A program made the translations under genes and the position numbers. 64,000 nt of DNA. It comes from an uncultured Candidatus Melainabacteria bacterium (GTDB lineage Bacteria; Cyanobacteriota; Vampirovibrionia; Gastranaerophilales; Gastranaerophilaceae). The stretch's first letter is position 1; every line of letters begins with the position of its first letter. Below, piece by piece: positions 43,292-53,418 of the stretch. The stretch spans positions 124,001 through 188,000 of the forward strand of contig CAKUZW010000004.1 of NCBI GenBank assembly GCA_934718135.1. The letters run 5' to 3'. The notes beneath the pieces are model-generated. The model worked only from the letters and a program-made list of their open reading frames with translations, ran no database searches and was not told the origin of the DNA.

Positions 43292-44196
43292 TGAAAACAA
43301 ATTTACTTGTAGAACAACATTTCCATGGCTGTTATGGAGTGGATTTTAACAAAGCAACCGTTGATGATATTTTAGATGTAGCACATAAAATTCTAAAAGA
43401 TGGTGTTGGCTATATTTTTCCGACATTGGTTACTGATACGGTTGAAAATACAAAACGTCAGGTAAAAATTATTAAAGAAGCTGCTCAAAAAACTACTTCT
43501 GATATGGCAAAAATTTGTGGTGTACATATTGAAGGAATATTTTTAAATCCCGAAAAAAAATGTATACACGATGCTAAATTATTTTTAAAACCGACAATTG
43601 AAAATATAAAACTTGTTGAAGATGATTTTGTTAAAATTATCACTTTAGCTCCCGAATTATCTGATTATGAAACCTTAAAATATTTGCAAGATAGAGGGAT
43701 AAAAGTTCAAGCAGGGCACTGTGTTGGTGGTGATTTGACATATTGTAACGGTGCAACTCATACCTTTAACGGTATGAAAGGTATCGTTCATCGTGGAGAA
43801 TCAACCGCTCTCAGTGCTTTAATAAATGATAATATATATGCCGAAGTGATTGCAGATGGAGTTCATGTTTCAGATGATGCTTTAAAATTGCTATTTCGAG
43901 CAAAACCGGTTGATAAAGTTATTTTAATATCTGACTGTCTATCTTGCACTCACAGTGATATTAAAGAATTTGATTTTGCTGGTTCTAAAATTTATTTTGA
44001 CGGAATTGAAGCAACTTCAAAAGAAGGTACAATTGCGGGAAGTACAAAATTGGTACCTGATATTATTAAAATTTTAGGGAAGAAAAATTTGTTCAACCCT
44101 CAATATATTGAAAATCCTTATATTTACCATGGTTTAGATAAGTATGGTGAAATTGAATGGGATGAAGATTTTAATATAGTAAAAGTTAAATATTAA
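43291..44196 (+). CDS. nagA: N-acetylglucosamine-6-phosphate deacetylase, short form
   Basis: A 301-residue amidohydrolase that deacetylates GlcNAc-6-P in amino-sugar recycling. Metal and substrate residues are in [12 protein letters not shown] (residues 8-19), [10 protein letters not shown] near 77, VQAGHC near 147, ATHTFNGM near 158 and the catalytic Asp in LISDCLSC near 212. The usual enzyme has about 380 residues; the small beta-sandwich that normally flanks the barrel at both ends is missing or greatly reduced here. It starts at the last base of murE, placing GlcNAc recovery in a wall-synthesis operon. Confidence 0.85.
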   Translation: MKTNLLVEQHFHGCYGVDFNKATVDDILDVAHKILKDGVGYIFPTLVTDTVENTKRQVKIIKEAAQKTTSDMAKICGVHIEGIFLNPEKKCIHDAKLFLKPTIENIKLVEDDFVKIITLAPELSDYETLKYLQDRGIKVQAGHCVGGDLTYCNGATHTFNGMKGIVHRGESTALSALINDNIYAEVIADGVHVSDDALKLLFRAKPVDKVILISDCLSCTHSDIKEFDFAGSKIYFDGIEATSKEGTIAGSTKLVPDIIKILGKKNLFNPQYIENPYIYHGLDKYGEIEWDEDFNIVKVKY

Positions 44197-44212
44197 CTTT
44201 CGGAGAGAAATA

Positions 44213-45868
44213 ATGCGTAGTGACAATATTAAAAAAGGGATAGCCAATACTCCTCATAGAGCACTTTTGATGGCTGCCGGTGTTAGTAAAAAAAATATTG
44301 AGTCTCCATTCATTGGGATTGCAAGCTCTTTTACTGATTTAGTACCGGGGCATGTAGGAATGAGAGATTTAGAACGTCAAATTGAAAAAGGAATTCATTC
44401 CGGTGGCGGACAAGCATTTATTTTTGGCGTTCCTGCCGTATGTGACGGAATTTCTATGGGGCATTCAGGAATGCGATATTCCTTGCCTTCAAGAGATTTG
44501 ATTGCTGATTGTGTTGAAACTATGGCAGAAGCTCATCAACTTGACGGTTTGGTTTTGCTTTCTAATTGTGACAAAATTACCCCGGGGATGATGATTGCGG
44601 CTCTTCGATTAAATATTCCAACGATTATTGTAACTGCAGGTCCAATGTTAGATGGTGAAAGTCGCTGCGAAAAATTATCAATGATTAAAGCCTCATTTGA
44701 AGCTATTGGTAAATATCGAAATGGCGTTATTGATGAAAAAAGGCTGTTGGAACTTGAAGAAGAATCTTGTCCTAGTGCCGGTTCTTGCCAAGGAATGTAT
44801 ACTGCAAACACTATGGCTTGTTTAACAGAAGTTATGGGAATGAGTTTGCCATTCTGTTCTACATCTGCTGCTGTTTCATCTAAAAAGAGAAGAATTGCAT
44901 TTGATAGCGGAATACAAATTGTAGATTTGGTGAGAAAAGACATCAAACCTCGTGATATTGTTGATAAAGATACTTTGCGAAATGCGATAATATGTGATTT
45001 GGCTCTTGGTGGTTCAACAAATTCTTTTTTGCACATTTTGGCATTTGCAAATGCAGGGGAAATTGATGTCACATTGAAAGACTTTGAAGAATTGAGCCAC
45101 AAAATTCACCAAGTTGTAAAATTGGATCCTGCCGGAACTGCTTCAATGACTGATTTCCATAAAGGCGGTGGAATTCCTGCCTTGTTAAAAACATTGATGA
45201 GTGCAAATGTTGGGATTGTGGATAAAAACACAACTTGCGGATTGAAACTTTCTGAAATCTCATCCGGTGCTTATGTTGATACCAGCCTTATTCACCCTTA
45301 TGATGAACCATTCACAACAAAACCGGGGTTAGGTATTTTGTATGGAAATATCGCTCCTGACGGTTGTGTAACAAAAATATCAGGAATTGATGAAAGTTGT
45401 TACGAATTTGAAGGCGTAGCAAAGACGTTTGATTCTGAAGAAGAAGCTATGGCAGCTTTAGAAGGCGATAAGATTAAAGCTGGTGATATTGTTGTAATTC
45501 GTTATGAAGGGCCTAAAGGAGGCCCGGGGATGCGTGAGATGCTTGCACCAACCTCATTACTTGTCGGAAAAGGTTTAGGTACAACTTGTGCTCTAATTAC
45601 AGATGGCAGATTTTCAGGCGGCACAAGAGGAGTTTGTATCGGTCATGTTTGCCCTGAGGCTGCAAATGGAGGAAACATTGCACTAATTGAAAATGGCGAT
45701 AAGATTAAAATTGATATAAATACTCGTTCAATTACACTTTTAGTGTCAGATGAAGAGTTGAATGAAAGAAGAAAACATTTAAAACCTTTTGAACTAAAGT
45801 GTAAGTCAGGTTATTTAGCTAAATATGCAAAAAACGTTCAAGATGCATCTCATGGTGCGATAGTTTAA
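44213..45868 (+). CDS. ilvD: Dihydroxy-acid dehydratase
   Basis: A 551-residue Fe-S dehydratase of the valine/isoleucine pathway. Cluster and Mg ligands are in [18 protein letters not shown] near residue 120 and [20 protein letters not shown] near 190. Other marks are [13 protein letters not shown] near 87, [12 protein letters not shown] near 267 and [15 protein letters not shown] near 470. The length is standard. GGAGAG precedes the ATG. Its place between nagA and uppS is not a pathway link; no other ilv gene is in the window. Confidence 0.96.
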   Translation: MRSDNIKKGIANTPHRALLMAAGVSKKNIESPFIGIASSFTDLVPGHVGMRDLERQIEKGIHSGGGQAFIFGVPAVCDGISMGHSGMRYSLPSRDLIADCVETMAEAHQLDGLVLLSNCDKITPGMMIAALRLNIPTIIVTAGPMLDGESRCEKLSMIKASFEAIGKYRNGVIDEKRLLELEEESCPSAGSCQGMYTANTMACLTEVMGMSLPFCSTSAAVSSKKRRIAFDSGIQIVDLVRKDIKPRDIVDKDTLRNAIICDLALGGSTNSFLHILAFANAGEIDVTLKDFEELSHKIHQVVKLDPAGTASMTDFHKGGGIPALLKTLMSANVGIVDKNTTCGLKLSEISSGAYVDTSLIHPYDEPFTTKPGLGILYGNIAPDGCVTKISGIDESCYEFEGVAKTFDSEEEAMAALEGDKIKAGDIVVIRYEGPKGGPGMREMLAPTSLLVGKGLGTTCALITDGRFSGGTRGVCIGHVCPEAANGGNIALIENGDKIKIDINTRSITLLVSDEELNERRKHLKPFELKCKSGYLAKYAKNVQDASHGAIV

Positions 45869-45877
45869 GGAAACAAT

Positions 45878-46591
45878 ATGGATAAAGATATACAAAAAAT
45901 TATACAAGATACAGATTTAAAACACATTGCAATCATTATGGACGGTAATCGCCGTTGGGCAAAAGAAAAAAATTTGCCAAGTGCTATGGGACATAAAAAA
46001 GGCGTTGATGCACTTAAAAATATTTTGAGAGCATGTAATGATTTTGGGGTTAAATATTTAACTGTTTACGCGTTTTCAACTGAAAATTGGAATCGAAAAA
46101 AAGAAGAAGTTGAATTTTTAATGAATTTGGTTGCAGTAACACTGACAAACGAGTTAGATGAAATGCACAAAGAAAATGTTCAAATTCATTTTATTGGTGA
46201 TTTGACTCGTTTGAGTGATAAACTACAAAAAATTCTCTCAAATGCTGTAGAAACAACAAAAAATAACACCGGTGTAACTCTTCAAATTGCACTAAATTAC
46301 GGTTCAAGAGATGAAATTGTTCATGCGGTGCAAAAAATTGTAAAATCAGGAGTTGAACCTGAAAAAATAAATGAAAAAATAATTTCGAATAATCTTTATA
46401 CAGCGGGTATTCCTGATCCTGATATTTTGATTAGAACAGGTGGAGAACAGAGAATTTCTAACTACTTGTTGTGGCAGATTGCATATTCTGAAATTATTAT
46501 AAGACAAGAATTTTGGCCGGATTTTGATAAAAATTCTCTTCGGGAGTCAATTTTAGAATTCGGAAATAGGCAGAGAAGATATGGAAAATAG
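45878..46591 (+). CDS. uppS: Undecaprenyl diphosphate synthase
   Basis: A 237-residue cis-prenyltransferase that makes the lipid carrier for peptidoglycan and O-polymers. The catalytic Asp is in AIIMDGNRRWAKEKNL near residue 22. Other family segments are GHKKGVDALKNIL, VYAFSTENWNRKKEEVEFLM near 65, and the C-terminal PDILIRTGGEQRISNYLLWQ with AYSEIII near 200. AAGGAAAC lies before the ATG. The end overlaps rdgB by 11 bp. Confidence 0.96.
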   Translation: MDKDIQKIIQDTDLKHIAIIMDGNRRWAKEKNLPSAMGHKKGVDALKNILRACNDFGVKYLTVYAFSTENWNRKKEEVEFLMNLVAVTLTNELDEMHKENVQIHFIGDLTRLSDKLQKILSNAVETTKNNTGVTLQIALNYGSRDEIVHAVQKIVKSGVEPEKINEKIISNNLYTAGIPDPDILIRTGGEQRISNYLLWQIAYSEIIIRQEFWPDFDKNSLRESILEFGNRQRRYGK

Positions 46592-47171
46592 TAATAAAAT
46601 TAAAATCGTATTTGCAACAGGAAACCCCCACAAACTTCAAGAAATCAATGAGATTTCCAAGGGTTTAGGTATTGAGTTCATTTTGCCTCCCACAGATTTT
46701 AACCCCATTGAAAACGGTGAAACATTTGAAGAAAATTCTTATATAAAAGCAAAAGAGGCTTCTGATTTATCTCATTGCATCTCTTTAGCAGATGATTCAG
46801 GACTTTGTGTTGAAGCCTTGAATGGAGAGCCGGGGATTTATTCTGCCAGATATGCTCAAACTCCACAAAAAAGAATTGACAAGCTGTTAACTAATCTTGC
46901 CCCATTCGGTAATAGAAAAGCCAAATTTGTTTGTGCTATGACTCTTGTTGATGAATTTGGAAAAGTTCTTGATAGAGAAATTGGAGAATGTCATGGTAAA
47001 ATTTCAGAACAGCAATTTGGTACAAATGGTTTTGGGTATGACCCGATATTTATCCCTGACGGGTATGATGTGACAATCGCACAAATGCCTGAAAGCTTGA
47101 AAAATACCATATCACACAGAAGTATCGCACTACATAAAATTATCGAATTTATAAAAAATGAGCAAATTTAA
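46581..47171 (+). CDS. rdgB: Non-canonical purine NTP pyrophosphatase
   Basis: A 196-residue RdgB/HAM1 enzyme that removes ITP and XTP from the nucleotide pool. Marks are IVFATGNPHKLQEI at the N-terminus, the catalytic SLADDSGLCVEALNGEPGIYSARYA near residue 68, and the C-terminal GFGYDPIFIPDGYD with ISHRSIAL. It overlaps uppS by 11 bp and is the last gene of the run that begins with the class B PBP. Confidence 0.95.
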   Translation: MENSNKIKIVFATGNPHKLQEINEISKGLGIEFILPPTDFNPIENGETFEENSYIKAKEASDLSHCISLADDSGLCVEALNGEPGIYSARYAQTPQKRIDKLLTNLAPFGNRKAKFVCAMTLVDEFGKVLDREIGECHGKISEQQFGTNGFGYDPIFIPDGYDVTIAQMPESLKNTISHRSIALHKIIEFIKNEQI

Positions 47172-47238
47172 TCAAATATTTGCATAGAATTTTTATCCAT
47201 TATACAATTGATTTGTTGACTAGGGAGAACTTAATATA

Positions 47239-48423
47239 ATGAAAAAAAAGATATTATTAATAATCATTATTGCATTAATTGCAATAGGTTTAAGATTTAT
47301 GGCTTCGACATTCAATGGAATGATGAAACAGAAAAAACATGCTACTGTAATTCCTCCGGATGTTGTTGTTCAAACAATTCAAGAGGATGATGTTATCAGA
47401 ACTTTTGACGCTCCGGGGAGAGTTGTTTCAAAATATCAAGTTAGTATTATGGCAAGAATTTCAGGTTATTTGCAAAAAAGCTTTTTTAAAGAAGGCGATT
47501 ACGTAAAAGCCGGAGAGACTTTATTCTTAATTGAACCTGCTGAATATCAAAACGCATCAAATGTTGCAGGTGCAAATATTCAAAATATCAAAGCTCAATT
47601 AGCTTACGCGAATAAACAACTTGCAAGGGCGGAAGAACTTGTTAAACAAGATTACATTGCAAAAGCAAAGTATGATGAAATCTTAGCTAATCGTGATGCT
47701 CTCCAAGCTCAACTTGCAGCAGCACAATCAAATTATAAAGATACAAACAGAAATTTGAGTTATACAAGAGTAAAAGCTCCTGTTGACGGCAGAATTGGTA
47801 TTATTGACGTCACTGTAGGGAACTATGTTACCCCTTCATCAGGTTCATTAACAACAATCAACAGTACAAACCCGATTTATGTAACATTCCCATTGTCTTC
47901 AGAAGATTTTGCCGCTGTATCTGATATTGATAAAAAGGCGGATGCAAAACGTAAAGTTGAATTGTTTTTCCAAGACGGTGAAAAATATGAATTAACGGGA
48001 ACACAAGACTTTTTAGATAATAAAGTCGATCAAACAACCGGTACAGTTACTTTGCGTGCAACATTCCAAAATCCGAATAACAAACTTTTACATGGAGAGT
48101 TTGTGAACGTAAGATTATTTGCAAATAATCCTGTTAAAGTGCCGATTGTTCCTATTGTTGCGGTTCAAGAAAATCAAGAGGGTAAATATGTTTATGTTCT
48201 TGACGAAAAAGGACTTCCAAAACTTACTTACATCAAAACTCAAGGTCAATCAGGAGACAATTGGATTATTAAAGACGGACTTAAACAAGGTGATAAGGTA
48301 ATTGTTGAAGGTATTTTGAAGGTTACTCCTGGTAGTCCTGTTCATATTGTGACAAAAGAGCAAATGGATGCTATTAAATCAAACAATCAAACAAAAACAG
48401 ATAAAAAATCGAAGAAAAAATAA
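47239..48423 (+). CDS. RND efflux periplasmic adaptor (AcrA-like)
   Basis: A 394-residue membrane fusion protein. An N-terminal anchor or signal (LLIIIIALIAIGLRFM) has no lipobox. Next come the lipoyl/barrel-sandwich halves (SIMARISGYLQKSFFKEGDY near residue 75 and TRVKAPVDGRIGIIDVTVGN near 180) around an alpha-hairpin coiled coil at about 105-170, then beta-barrel and membrane-proximal domains. It links the inner-membrane pump to the outer-membrane channel. GGGAG lies 11-15 nt before the ATG. First gene of a complete three-gene efflux operon. Confidence 0.93.
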   Translation: MKKKILLIIIIALIAIGLRFMASTFNGMMKQKKHATVIPPDVVVQTIQEDDVIRTFDAPGRVVSKYQVSIMARISGYLQKSFFKEGDYVKAGETLFLIEPAEYQNASNVAGANIQNIKAQLAYANKQLARAEELVKQDYIAKAKYDEILANRDALQAQLAAAQSNYKDTNRNLSYTRVKAPVDGRIGIIDVTVGNYVTPSSGSLTTINSTNPIYVTFPLSSEDFAAVSDIDKKADAKRKVELFFQDGEKYELTGTQDFLDNKVDQTTGTVTLRATFQNPNNKLLHGEFVNVRLFANNPVKVPIVPIVAVQENQEGKYVYVLDEKGLPKLTYIKTQGQSGDNWIIKDGLKQGDKVIVEGILKVTPGSPVHIVTKEQMDAIKSNNQTKTDKKSKKK

Positions 48424-48443
48424 AAATTAAAGGGATATATATA

Positions 48444-51400
48444 ATGCCAGAAGAAAAACAAGGGAATTTATTTATAAGACGACCAAAACTTGCGATTGTA
48501 ATTTCGCTTGCGATTTTGCTTGCAGGGATTTTGATGATTACATCTTTGCCGCTAGAAGAATATCCATCAATTACACCTCCGCAGGTTGTTGTATCCGCAA
48601 CTTACGCCGGTGCAAGCTCTGACGTTGTAGAATCAACAATTGCAGCTCCGGTTGAAGCCCAATTGAATGGTGTTCAAGACATGATTTATATGTCATCAAC
48701 ATCGCAAAACGGTTCTTATAAATTGACTTTGTACTTTGCGGTCGGTTCAGATCCTGATATGGCAGTAGTTAACGTTCAAAACCAGTTGCAACTTGTAACT
48801 CCAAGACTTCCGGAAGAAGTCCGAAGGTATGGTTTGTCAGTTAAAAAGTCTACCGGCGGGCCAGGGTTATTGATGATTTCTGTTAATTCGCCACACAATT
48901 CTTATGACCCGTTATTTATCTCTAACTACGCGGATATTTATATTAAAGATGAACTTGCACGTATTCGTGGGGTTGGTCAGGTTTCTGTTTTCGGTTCTTC
49001 AAGTTATTCAATGAGAATATGGCTTGATGCTGATAAAATGGCAAATTATGGGCTGTCTGTAAGTGAAGTTTCGGCAGCAATTCAGGCTCAAAACATTCAA
49101 TCTCCTGCCGGTGATTTGGGTGTTGAACCTATGAAAGAAAAGCAACTTATTAAACTGACGATGAGAACCAAGGGACGTTTGAAAGAAGCCAAAGAGTTTG
49201 AAGATATTATTGTTAAATCTTTACCAAACGGTTCTCAAATAAGATTAAAAGATGTTGCAAGAGTTGAACTAGGTGCCGAAAGTTATTCATATTTTTCAAG
49301 AATTAGCGGTAAAAATTCTGCAATTATTACTGTAAGTCAATTGCCGGAAGCTAACGCGATTGATTTGTCTAATAAAATTCAAAAAAGATTAGCCGAATTG
49401 AGTAAAACCTTCCCAAAAGATATTCAATACAAGGTTCAGCACGATGAAACAGAATTCGTTAGAGAATCAATTAACGAAGTTATCAGTGCCGTTGCTTTAG
49501 CGGTTTTACTTGTGTCTCTTGTTACGTATTTGTTTTTGGGTACGGCAAGAGCTGCTTTTATTCCATTTTGTGCAATTCCGGTTTCACTAATCGGTGTATT
49601 TATTTTTATGCACATATTTGGATTTTCAATAAATTTATTGATTTTATTCGGGTTGGTACTCGCCGTTGGGCTGGTTGTAGATGATGCGATTGTTGTACTT
49701 GAAAATACGCAACGGCACATCCAAGAAGGTAAAGACCCTAAAACAGCAACTGAAATTACAATGAAAGAAGTATTTGGGGCGGTATTAGCAACATCACTTG
49801 TACTTATGGCGGTATTTGTTCCTGTTTCATTTATGGGTGGAATTACAGGTAGAATGTTTAGACAATTTGCTTTGTGTATAGCATCTTCTATCGGTTTGTC
49901 AACTCTTGTTGCTTTGACTCTAGCTCCTGCTCTTTGTTCTATGATTTTAAAATCAGGAGAAGAAAAAGCTGACTTTAAATTTATTCAAATGTTTGATGAT
50001 TGGTTTGCAAGTGTTCGTGATAAATATTTGGTTTATACAAAGAATTTTGTTGAATCTTCAAAACTTACTCTTGGAGTTTTAGGGATAATTGTTCTTTTCA
50101 CGATTGGAATGTTTTTATTAATTCCAAGAGGATTTTTGCCAGCAGAAGATAGAGGTGCTGTATTTACTCAAATCCAATTACCTGATGGTTCTTCAGCATC
50201 GAGAACTGATGTTGTCGCTAAAGATGTCGAAGATAAATTGTTAAGAATTCCAGGAGTAGAGGACACTATTACACTTGTTGGTATGAACGGTGAAAATACC
50301 GCATTTATTGTATCCAGTTTAAAACCTTGGTCTAAGAGAAAGAAAAAAGAAGAATCTCTTGACGGAATAATGAAAAATATCAATATGACATTTGCAAATT
50401 ATCCGTCTGCTACGATAGCTTCCTTCTCTCCTCCTGCAATTACAGGTTTAGGTATGTTTGGTGGGTTTGAATATCAACTTTTGGATAAGGGTGATAGGGA
50501 TGCAGGTGCACTGTATGAACAAGCTACAAAACTAATGAATGCAGCACGTTCAAATCCTAGTTTTTCAATGATTTATAGTTCTTATAGCCCGAATTTGCCT
50601 CAATTAGAACTGGATATTGATGTTGATAAGGCTATGGCACAAGGGGTTGAGGTTGCTGAAATTTATAACGCAATTGCAGCTTATTTTGCCAAATCTTATA
50701 TTAACGACTTTAATAAATATGGTCGTGTTTATAGGGTTTATGTTCAAGCAGATTCTGATTTTAGAGCAAAGATATCTGATATTGATAAAATTTACGTAAA
50801 AAATAATAATGGGCGTATGGTGCCTTTATCAGCCGTTATCAAGACAAAGAACGTTGTAGGGCCTTATGTTAGAACAAGATTTAATATGTATCCTGCAATC
50901 ACTATAAACGGTAGTACAAGAGCAGGGGTAAGTTCAGGTAAGGCAATGAGCTTGATGGAAGAAATTTCAGCTAAAACTTTGCCTGAAGATATGGGTTATG
51001 CTTGGTCAGGAACTTCTCTACAAGAAAAAGAATCAAACGGACAAATCGGACCAATTTTAACAATGTCATTAGTTTTCGTATTTTTATTCCTTGTAGGGTT
51101 ATACGAAAGTTGGTTGTTACCTGTTTCAGTTCTTTTGGTAACTCCGGTTGCATTAGTTGGGGCGTTATTATTCCAATATGTGAGCGGTTATGCTTTAGAT
51201 ATTTATTCTCAAATCGGACTGGTTATGTTAATCGGTTTGAGTACAAAACAAGCAATTTTGATTGTTGAATTTGCTAAAGACGCTCATCAAAGCGGTATGC
51301 CGATTAGAGAAGCTGCTTTGCAAGCTGCAAAACTTCGTTTTAGAGCTGTAATGATGACAAATATCGCATTCATTCTTGGTTTGTTACCGCTGGTTTTTGC

Positions 51401-51578
51401 GTCAGGTGCCGGTGCTGCATCTCGACATTCTGTAGGTATGACGGTATTTGGCGGAATGATTGCAGTTGCGTTTATTGGAACATTCCTTGTTCCGGCATTT
51501 TACGTTATGGTTGAAGAATTTAAAGTTAACTTTGCACATAAAGTTCATGAATTTAAGGAAAAAAGAAAACATGTTTAA
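48444..51578 (+). CDS. RND efflux transporter (AcrB-like, HAE1 type)
   Basis: A 1044-residue proton-driven pump with twelve membrane helices and two large periplasmic loops. Marks are the N-terminal FIRRPKLAIVISLAILLAG, EEYPSITPPQVVVSATYAGA near residue 35, the proton-relay Asp pair in LAVGLVVDDAIVVLEN near 412, GGITGRMFRQFA near 460 and the second-half IGLVMLIGLSTKQAILIVEFA near 925. The length is standard for the HAE1 family of drug and hydrophobic-compound exporters. The stop overlaps the tolC-like start by 8 bp. Confidence 0.96.
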   Translation: MPEEKQGNLFIRRPKLAIVISLAILLAGILMITSLPLEEYPSITPPQVVVSATYAGASSDVVESTIAAPVEAQLNGVQDMIYMSSTSQNGSYKLTLYFAVGSDPDMAVVNVQNQLQLVTPRLPEEVRRYGLSVKKSTGGPGLLMISVNSPHNSYDPLFISNYADIYIKDELARIRGVGQVSVFGSSSYSMRIWLDADKMANYGLSVSEVSAAIQAQNIQSPAGDLGVEPMKEKQLIKLTMRTKGRLKEAKEFEDIIVKSLPNGSQIRLKDVARVELGAESYSYFSRISGKNSAIITVSQLPEANAIDLSNKIQKRLAELSKTFPKDIQYKVQHDETEFVRESINEVISAVALAVLLVSLVTYLFLGTARAAFIPFCAIPVSLIGVFIFMHIFGFSINLLILFGLVLAVGLVVDDAIVVLENTQRHIQEGKDPKTATEITMKEVFGAVLATSLVLMAVFVPVSFMGGITGRMFRQFALCIASSIGLSTLVALTLAPALCSMILKSGEEKADFKFIQMFDDWFASVRDKYLVYTKNFVESSKLTLGVLGIIVLFTIGMFLLIPRGFLPAEDRGAVFTQIQLPDGSSASRTDVVAKDVEDKLLRIPGVEDTITLVGMNGENTAFIVSSLKPWSKRKKKEESLDGIMKNINMTFANYPSATIASFSPPAITGLGMFGGFEYQLLDKGDRDAGALYEQATKLMNAARSNPSFSMIYSSYSPNLPQLELDIDVDKAMAQGVEVAEIYNAIAAYFAKSYINDFNKYGRVYRVYVQADSDFRAKISDIDKIYVKNNNGRMVPLSAVIKTKNVVGPYVRTRFNMYPAITINGSTRAGVSSGKAMSLMEEISAKTLPEDMGYAWSGTSLQEKESNGQIGPILTMSLVFVFLFLVGLYESWLLPVSVLLVTPVALVGALLFQYVSGYALDIYSQIGLVMLIGLSTKQAILIVEFAKDAHQSGMPIREAALQAAKLRFRAVMMTNIAFILGLLPLVFASGAGAASRHSVGMTVFGGMIAVAFIGTFLVPAFYVMVEEFKVNFAHKVHEFKEKRKHV

Positions 51579-52980
51579 GAAAATATTTATATCTATAATA
51601 TTTTTACTTTTTGCCATGCCGGCCTTTTCAAATAGTTTAGGTAACAATATCAACACGAATGAATTTCCAAAATCAGACAGCGTATTGCCAAGTGTAGATG
51701 TTAATCCGGATTTTGTAATATCAGGAACTGTTGAAAAAAATATTGATATGACTCTTGATAACTGTTTGCGACTTGCTTTAGGAAATAATCCGAGAATAAA
51801 TGCTGCATTTCAGGATATTTTAGCATCAGACGCTCGAATTAAACAGGTTTGGTCAAATTATTTTCCTAGTATTTCTTGGCAAACGAGTTATACTCACATT
51901 AAACAACTTCAATTGTCTGATGCTTTGGGTAAAAATCTGCAGTTTAATTATTATTTGCTTGGACAAGTTACTTTGCAACAGATGTTATACGATTTTGGGG
52001 TGACTCAAAATCAGGCAACAATTAAAAGGTTGGATTATGATGCTTACAAAAAGACATTTGAATCTGTAGTTAATGATGTTATTTATCAAACAAAAGATGC
52101 TTATTACAATGTTTTGTATGCCTATGAAAACAAACGTGTAGCTCAAGATATGGTTGATAAATACCAAATGTTTTATAATCAGGCAAAAGCTTTTTATAAA
52201 ATAGGGATGAATCCAAAAGTCGATGTCACTATTTCAGAAACAAATTTGAGTAATGCAAAATTAAATCTAATTCAGGCTGAAAATGCGGTTAATCTTGCGA
52301 TTGCAAAGCTAAATAATGTTATGGGTGTTCCATATATAGAAAAATACGACATTATGGATAGATTAAAGTATCAACCAACCAATTTAACATTTGAACAGGC
52401 TATTGATACAGCAAGAGAAGCACGACCGGAGTTAAGACTTGCAGAAATAAAAGTTGAAGAGGCGAACCAAACCTTGAAACTTGCTAAAAAATCTTATTAT
52501 CCGAGTATTTCAGTTGAAGCACAATATCAACGAGGTGGGAAATCTTGGAATTCTAATTATGGTTACAATGTGGGTGGCTATTTGATTTTCCCTACAGTTA
52601 ATGCAATGTTAATTCGAAATGAAATCAAAGAAGCAAGATATTTGTATGATAGAGAGCTTGCAAATGCAAGAAATACTCAAAATAGCATTTATTTGGAAAT
52701 CCAAAATGCATATTTAAAACTTGATGAAAAACGAAATCAGTTGCCGGTTGCAATTTTGCAGGTTAAACAATCAAAAGAAAACTACGAACTATCTTATGGC
52801 CGTTATAGAGTAGGAGAAGCATCACCAATTGAACTTCGAGAAGCTGAAACAACTTATGAACAGGCACAATTAACCTATTATACCGCACTTTATGAATACA
52901 ATTCCGCTAAAGCCGAGCTTGAAAAAGCTATAGGTAAAAATATCGTAGAAGATACTGATAGCGTTGATTTAGAAAAATAG
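51571..52980 (+). CDS. TolC-like outer-membrane efflux channel
   Basis: A 469-residue outer-membrane factor. The signal peptide is MFKKIFISIIFLLFAMPAFS. Two OEP repeats follow, with the typical DNCLRLALGNNPRINAAFQD near residue 60, long alpha-hairpins, TFEQAIDTAREARPELRLA near 275 and YRVGEASPIELREAETTYEQ near 412. It forms the exit duct of the pump encoded upstream and implies an outer membrane. The ATG at 51571 overlaps the acrB-like stop by 8 bp; the frame is open further upstream, but those codons lie inside the pump gene. Confidence 0.93.
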   Translation: MFKKIFISIIFLLFAMPAFSNSLGNNINTNEFPKSDSVLPSVDVNPDFVISGTVEKNIDMTLDNCLRLALGNNPRINAAFQDILASDARIKQVWSNYFPSISWQTSYTHIKQLQLSDALGKNLQFNYYLLGQVTLQQMLYDFGVTQNQATIKRLDYDAYKKTFESVVNDVIYQTKDAYYNVLYAYENKRVAQDMVDKYQMFYNQAKAFYKIGMNPKVDVTISETNLSNAKLNLIQAENAVNLAIAKLNNVMGVPYIEKYDIMDRLKYQPTNLTFEQAIDTAREARPELRLAEIKVEEANQTLKLAKKSYYPSISVEAQYQRGGKSWNSNYGYNVGGYLIFPTVNAMLIRNEIKEARYLYDRELANARNTQNSIYLEIQNAYLKLDEKRNQLPVAILQVKQSKENYELSYGRYRVGEASPIELREAETTYEQAQLTYYTALYEYNSAKAELEKAIGKNIVEDTDSVDLEK

Positions 52981-53012
52981 TTAAGAAATGTTAACAAGCT
53001 AATTCTTAAAAA

Positions 53013-53044
53013 GGCAATTTTTCTCAAAGTATTTACTTTATATA
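53013..53044 (+). promoter_or_regulatory. Atypical promoter-like motif, copy 4
   Basis: GGCAATT (53013-53019), a 16-bp spacer and CTTTATATA (53036-53044), 34 bp before the ATG of the 80-residue orphan. The downstream TATGTAAGAGATAAA resembles the GTAAGGTAAA that follows copies 3 and 5. Confidence 0.6.
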
Positions 53045-53078
53045 TATGTAAGAGATAAATAAAGAGAGAGAAAAGAAA

Positions 53079-53321
53079 ATGTTAGCAACTTCAAATCAAG
53101 CATTTGGAACAATGGTTAAACCTTCAAGAAGAAGAAAAGCTCCTGCTGAATTTAACTATTTAGAAAATAAAGATAGAAGAATGAGATTTAATAACTCACA
53201 AGACCCAATCTATTATGTGTTTGATTGCATCGAAAACAGACCTCTTGGGACTTTGGCTAAAGAGTTTGTAAAAGATTCATTCTTTGAAGTTGCAAATTTC
53301 GTATCAAAAGTTGTTGGATAA
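53079..53321 (+). CDS. Small basic orphan protein
   Basis: An 80-residue protein without a recognised family. The first half is basic (MVKPSRRRKAPAEFNYLENK) and the second half contains a short amphipathic segment (KEFVKDSFFEVANFVSKVV). No signal peptide. GAGAGAGAAAAG lies before the ATG. It is monocistronic, with copy 4 of the atypical promoter motif upstream and a terminator downstream. Between stop and terminator there is a partial repeat end unit (GGAAACAAGGACAAAGG, about 53328-53345). Confidence 0.6.
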   Translation: MLATSNQAFGTMVKPSRRRKAPAEFNYLENKDRRMRFNNSQDPIYYVFDCIENRPLGTLAKEFVKDSFFEVANFVSKVVG

Positions 53322-53376
53322 TCAATAGGAAACAAGGACAAAGGATTTAAGGAAAAGGATAGGAATATTATTTAAT

Positions 53377-53405
53377 AAAGCGGTCAAAATAAATGACCGC
53401 TTTTT
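53377..53405 (+). terminator. Rho-independent terminator
   Basis: AAAGCGGTCA (53377-53386) pairs with TGACCGCTTT (53394-53403), followed by Ts. On the minus strand it may also terminate the mannosidase gene, which ends 14 bp away. Confidence 0.85.
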
Positions 53406-53418
53406 ATTTTGTTAGATT

